19,838 nt of DNA, taken from positions 1-19,838 of the forward strand of contig JBICHM010000010.1 in NCBI GenBank assembly GCA_043101835.1. The letters are read 5' to 3'. Of the stretch, positions 16,891-19,838 are shown one piece after another. Below the pieces are notes generated by a model. The model ran no database searches and was not told the origin of the DNA. It saw only the letters and a program-made list of their open reading frames with translations. Source of the stretch: JBICHM01 sp043101835 (lineage in GTDB: Bacteria; Planctomycetota; Phycisphaerae; Phycisphaerales; UBA1924). Both the position numbers and the translations under genes were made by a program. Numbering within the stretch: the first letter of the stretch is position 1; each line of letters opens with the position of its first letter.

Positions 16891-16967
16891 GTTCACGCAG
16901 CAGTCACACACTGTCACACAGCAAGCAGCGCGGCGTGTGAGAGACGCGCCCGCAAGGAGAGCATCCG
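16891..16967 (+). other. tssC-hcp spacer with short repeats
   Basis: 77 bp. GTCACACA occurs twice (16903-16910 and 16913-16920). TCACAC (16914-16919) and GTGTGA (16935-16940) could pair across a 15-nt loop, a weak stem. AAGGAGA (16954-16960) is a near-consensus Shine-Dalgarno 7 nt before the hcp ATG, consistent with high hcp translation. Confidence 0.5.
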
Positions 16968-17450
16968 ATGGCGAACATGTTCGTAAAGATCGACGGGATC
17001 AAGGGATCCTCCCAGGACAAGAACCACAAGGACTGGATCGAGGTCCAGAGCATGAACGGCGCCATGACGCTGCCGTTCACCGGCGGGCGGAGCGGCACCG
17101 GCCATGCGGCCAGCGGCACGGCGAGCCTCAGCGACGTCGGCTTCAACAAGCAGTTCGACGCCTCGTCGGTGAAGCTCATGGAGTTCTGCCTGAACGCGAC
17201 GTCGATCAAGACGATCGAGATCCACGTCTGCCGGCGGGTCAACAAGGAGCTGAAGACCTACTGGGAGGCCAAGATCGAGAACGGCGTCGTGTCGAGCGTC
17301 AGCCAGGGATTCAATGAGGACATGGAGCCGACCGAGACCTTCTCGCTCAACGGCGCCAAGTGGACCTGGCAGTACAACGTGATGGACAAGGAAGGCAAGG
17401 TCTCGGACAAGCCCAAGACCACCTGGGACAGCGTCGCGCAGGCGGAGTGA
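16968..17450 (+). CDS. hcp: Hcp (TssD): T6SS inner tube protein
   Basis: 160 residues, ATG 16968, strong Shine-Dalgarno AAGGAGA. The opening MANMFVKIDGIKGSSQDKNH and then WIEVQSMNGAM are characteristic of Hcp, as are ASLSDVGFNKQFD, the paired strands ending KTYWEAKIENGVVSSVSQG and the closing beta strand KWTWQYNV. Length is typical (~160-170). Hexameric Hcp rings stack into the tube that is fired by sheath contraction and carries some effectors in its lumen. No C-terminal effector extension is present, so this is the structural form. Two cysteines (MEFC, IHVC) are present. A strong hairpin follows the stop codon. Confidence 0.97.
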   Translation: MANMFVKIDGIKGSSQDKNHKDWIEVQSMNGAMTLPFTGGRSGTGHAASGTASLSDVGFNKQFDASSVKLMEFCLNATSIKTIEIHVCRRVNKELKTYWEAKIENGVVSSVSQGFNEDMEPTETFSLNGAKWTWQYNVMDKEGKVSDKPKTTWDSVAQAE

Positions 17451-17482
17451 CCGCCGGCCGTCGTCGTTCGTCAATCGACTGT

Positions 17483-17520
17483 GCGCATCCCGCCCCGCGC
17501 AGACGCGGGGCGGGGTGCGC
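17483..17520 (+). terminator. Strong hairpin downstream of hcp (attenuator or partial terminator)
   Basis: The left arm at 17483-17499 pairs with the right arm at 17504-17520 along 17 bp, with a single T-G wobble (17488/17515), and a 4-base loop CAGA. It is followed by CCTTTGCT, only three T, so it is weaker than a classical intrinsic terminator. Its position 32 bp after the hcp stop and 42 bp before tagJ suggests transcript attenuation or protection of the hcp mRNA 3' end. Either would give more Hcp than downstream baseplate proteins. The structure is seen directly; the effect is inferred. Confidence 0.7.
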
Positions 17521-17562
17521 CCTTTGCTGCACCGTCTCCATTGATCGCATCGGGAGCCATCC

Positions 17563-18378
17563 ATGTCCGCCCAGCAACTGCTCGCCGACGGGAAGGTCGC
17601 CGAAGCGCTCGCCGAGGTGCAGCAGACCTTGCGCGCCAAGCCCGCCGACGGCGCGGCTCGCGCGTTCTATGCCCAGCTCCTCATGGTGCAGGGCGAGTGG
17701 GAGAAGGCCGCCAAGCAGGTGGACTCTCTCGCGCAGATCGATCCGAAGCTCACCGTCGAGGCGCAGATCGCGCGCCAGTGCCTGATCTGCGAGACGCAGC
17801 GTTCGCGCGTCTTCGAGAAAGGGATCGATCCGACGATCATGGGCGAGCCGTCCGACTGGATCGGCTCGCTGGTCGCCGCGAACAAGGCGTTCGTGGCGGG
17901 GCGCCACGAGAAGGCGGCCGAACTCCGCGACGCGGCGTTCGAGCAGGCGCCGGCGACGAGCGGGCGCGCCGGCGGCGAGTCGTTCTCCTGGCTGGCCGAC
18001 GCCGATGAGCGGCTCGGCCCGGTGCTCGAGGCGTTCCTGCAGGGGTCGTACTACTGGATCCCGATGCATCGCGTCTCGCGCGTCGAGGTGACGAAGCCCA
18101 AGTATCTCCAGGACGTCGTCTGGGCTGCCGTGCAGATCACAACGACCGCCGGCGGGACCGTCGCCGGCCTGATGCCCGTCCGGTATCCCGGGCCGCCCGG
18201 ACCTGATGATGCGCATCGATTGGCGCGAGCGACCTCATTCGAGACGGTCGGCGCGGCCGGCGACGAGGGCGGCGTGCGGATCGGCCACGGCCAGCGCGCG
18301 TGGATCACCGACAACGCCGATCTGCCGATGCTCGAGGCCGGCGTCATCGAGTTCGACCACGCCGAAGCGGAGGCGTGA
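17563..18378 (+). CDS. tagJ: TagJ: T6SS accessory protein (ImpE/SciE family)
   Basis: 271 residues, ATG 17563, with GGGAG (17552-17556) 6 nt upstream. The N-terminus (LLADGKVAEALAEVQQTLRA, then ARAFYAQLLMVQGEWEKAAK) is a TPR-like helical repeat. The C-terminal half carries the ImpE signature: FSWLADADERLGPVLEAFLQ, GSYYWIPMHRV and VWAAVQIT followed by a GLMPVRYPG turn. In P. aeruginosa H1-T6SS, TagJ binds the TssB N-terminal region and assists sheath handling by ClpV; this is the homologous gene in the same position. It is an accessory gene found in only some T6SS subtypes. The downstream tssE Shine-Dalgarno lies within the last codons. Confidence 0.93.
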   Translation: MSAQQLLADGKVAEALAEVQQTLRAKPADGAARAFYAQLLMVQGEWEKAAKQVDSLAQIDPKLTVEAQIARQCLICETQRSRVFEKGIDPTIMGEPSDWIGSLVAANKAFVAGRHEKAAELRDAAFEQAPATSGRAGGESFSWLADADERLGPVLEAFLQGSYYWIPMHRVSRVEVTKPKYLQDVVWAAVQITTTAGGTVAGLMPVRYPGPPGPDDAHRLARATSFETVGAAGDEGGVRIGHGQRAWITDNADLPMLEAGVIEFDHAEAEA

Positions 18379-18380
18379 TC

Positions 18381-18881
18381 GTGAGTTCGCGGCGGGACGG
18401 CGCCGATCTCTATTTTCCCTCGCTGCTCGATCGGCTGCGCGAGGACGACGGACGCACCGCCGACTGGCCGCAGTTCAAGGCCCTTGTGCTGCGCGACCTC
18501 GCCGCGTTGCTGAATGCGCGCTGCCCGCTTGACGACCTCGACGAGGACGACAGCACACTCGAGTCGGTCCGAACGTCCGTCGTGAACTTCGGCCTGCCCG
18601 ACACGACCGGCCGAACGCTGACGCCCCAGCAGGTGCAGCGGTTCGCGAAGGCGATCGAGCGGGCAATCCGGCGGTACGAACCCCGGCTCGAACTCGACCG
18701 GCGCAACGCGGTGCGGATTGTGCCCTCAACCGAGAAGCGCGACGAGGGGACGCTGAAGCTCGAGATCCGCGGCGAGTTGAAGTCCGAGCCGGCGCCGGAG
18801 TGGCTCTGCATCGCCACCGAACTCAACATCGAGACCGGCGACTGCATCGTGACCGAAGCGAAGGGGGCGCCCGATGAATAA
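18381..18881 (+). CDS. tssE: TssE: T6SS baseplate protein (gp25-like)
   Basis: 166 residues if started at GTG 18381. This start was chosen because GGAGG (18369-18373, inside the tagJ end) lies 7 nt upstream. Another in-frame GTG at 18375 overlaps the tagJ TGA but would leave a 1-nt spacer. Family features are YFPSLLDRLRED near the N-terminus, FKALVLRDLAALLNAR, VVNFGLPDTTG (the gp25 core), FAKAIERAIRRYEPRL, then GTLKLEIRGELKSEPAPEW. Length is within the TssE range. TssE resembles phage T4 gp25 and forms part of the baseplate wedge with TssF and TssG, nucleating the sheath. It overlaps tssF by 8 bp. Confidence 0.93.
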   Translation: MSSRRDGADLYFPSLLDRLREDDGRTADWPQFKALVLRDLAALLNARCPLDDLDEDDSTLESVRTSVVNFGLPDTTGRTLTPQQVQRFAKAIERAIRRYEPRLELDRRNAVRIVPSTEKRDEGTLKLEIRGELKSEPAPEWLCIATELNIETGDCIVTEAKGAPDE

Positions 18882-19838
18882 GCGCCTCCTCGACTACTAC
18901 GAGCGCGAGCTGCGGTTTCTGCGCGAGCGCGGGCGCGAGTTTGCGGCGGATCATCCGGCCATCGCCGATCGTCTCGGCCTTGCCGACGACGAGATCGCCG
19001 ACCCGTACGTCCGGCACCTCATGCAGGCGTTCGCGTTCCTGAGCGGGCGCGTCGCGATGCGGTTCGACGACGAGTTCCCGACGCTGTCGCAGGGATTGCT
19101 CGAGGTGGTCGATCCGGGGCGGATCGCGCCGCTGCCGTCGACGGCGATGCTCGAGATCGAGCCCGACTACGACTCGGTCGAGGAGCCGGTGCTGGTGCCG
19201 CGCGGCACACCGTTCCAGGCGAGGCTGTCGGGCGAGTCCATCGAGGTGCGGTACACCACCTCGCGCGACGTCACGCTGCTGCCGATCCGCGTGGCCGAGG
19301 CGCGGTACATCGGTCGCGACCTGCCGGGGGCGGGGCTGCCGGTTCCGGATGGCGCGAAGGCGGCGATCACGCTGCGATTCCAGACGCACGGCGGACGGTC
19401 GATCGCGTCGCTCGGCTTCGGGGCGATCGACATCCTGCTCCACGGCGCGGAGGATGTGCCGGGGCGACTCTTTGAGCAGGCGCTTTCGGACGCAATGGAG
19501 TTGATCGTTCGCCCGTCGCAGGCCGGCGCGCCGCACGAGACGCTCGGCGCCGAGGCGATCGAGCACATCGGCTTCGAGCTGCACGAGGCGATCCTGCCGC
19601 CGCATCCGCGCGCATTCGCCGGGTCGCGTTTGCTGCAGGAGTACTTCCTTCTGCCGCGCCGGATGTTCCAGGTGCGTCTCGCGTCGCTGTCGCGCGTCGT
19701 CGCGCGATGCGAGGGCGACACGCTTGAGGTGATCATCCCGTTGTCGCGCCGGGTGGAGTCGCTCGAACGGATCGTCGGTCCGGACAACTTCCGGCTGCAC
19801 TGCACGCCGGCGGCCAACCTCTTCGAGCGCATCTGCGA
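18874..19838 (+). CDS. tssF: TssF: T6SS baseplate protein (VasA/ImpG family), 3' end outside window
   Basis: ATG 18874 (in ATGAATAA, which also contains the tssE stop); AGGGGG at 18862-18867 serves as ribosome-binding site. 321 complete codons are present, about half the usual ~580-620 residues, and the frame is open at the window end. The N-terminus is highly characteristic: LLDYYERELRFLRERGREFA, HPAIADRLGL, ADPYVRHLMQAFAFLSGRVA, DDEFPTLSQGLLEVVDPG. TssF forms the baseplate wedge with TssE, TssG and TssK. The 8-bp overlap with tssE indicates translational coupling. The next genes expected from HSI-I order are tssG and clpV. Confidence 0.95.
   Translation, partial: MNKRLLDYYERELRFLRERGREFAADHPAIADRLGLADDEIADPYVRHLMQAFAFLSGRVAMRFDDEFPTLSQGLLEVVDPGRIAPLPSTAMLEIEPDYDSVEEPVLVPRGTPFQARLSGESIEVRYTTSRDVTLLPIRVAEARYIGRDLPGAGLPVPDGAKAAITLRFQTHGGRSIASLGFGAIDILLHGAEDVPGRLFEQALSDAMELIVRPSQAGAPHETLGAEAIEHIGFELHEAILPPHPRAFAGSRLLQEYFLLPRRMFQVRLASLSRVVARCEGDTLEVIIPLSRRVESLERIVGPDNFRLHCTPAANLFERIC

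Noticed and set aside
15424..16917. 497-aa antisense frame over tssC
   Set aside because: Opposite a textbook VipB/TssC sequence; no recognisable domain.

Overview
The window is a high-GC (roughly two-thirds G+C by eye) bacterial contig end. Bases 1-17 are identical to the 3' end of the Illumina TruSeq read-1 adapter, so true genomic sequence begins at about base 18. Coding is dense, with several GTG starts, overlapping start/stop codons and clear Shine-Dalgarno sites. The outer-membrane and secreted proteins imply a diderm. The style of the giant exoprotein (Arg-rich extended signal peptide, TPS domain with an NPSG motif, long beta-repeat region) resembles exoproteins of Planctomycetota, perhaps Phycisphaerae. 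That assignment is an inference; no marker gene is present.

Layout. (1) 3-1061, minus strand: the first 348 residues of a secreted M24-family (Xaa-Pro aminopeptidase-like) metallopeptidase, cut by the contig end. (2) 1062-1498: a 437-bp divergent intergenic region with a possible promoter, a small hairpin, G-tracts and a perfect 14-bp palindrome that runs into the tpsB ribosome-binding site. (3) 1499-13697: a two-partner secretion (type Vb) pair. It consists of a 736-aa TpsB/FhaC-like outer-membrane transporter, with an apparent extra POTRA-like module, and a 3291-aa TpsA exoprotein with several families of beta-repeats and an unrecognised helical, acidic C-terminal domain. (4) 13694-19838: the first part of a type VI secretion locus, tssA-tssB-tssC-hcp-tagJ-tssE-tssF, with tssF cut by the window end. 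This order is that of Pseudomonas aeruginosa HSI-I (H1-T6SS, PA0082-PA0088).

The most interesting feature is the junction of the last two blocks. The tpsA stop codon and the tssA GTG start overlap by 4 bp (GTGA), with a Shine-Dalgarno site inside the last tpsA codons. The adhesin-type exoprotein and the T6SS baseplate/sheath genes therefore look like one transcription unit with translational coupling. This suggests that a cell-surface TPS fibre and a contact-dependent T6SS are made together. Further overlaps or close couplings occur at tssB/tssC (3 bp apart), tagJ/tssE and tssE/tssF (8-bp overlap). A very strong 17-bp hairpin lies just after hcp and probably tunes expression between hcp and the downstream genes. 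No tRNA, rRNA, CRISPR array, insertion sequence or integrase was seen.
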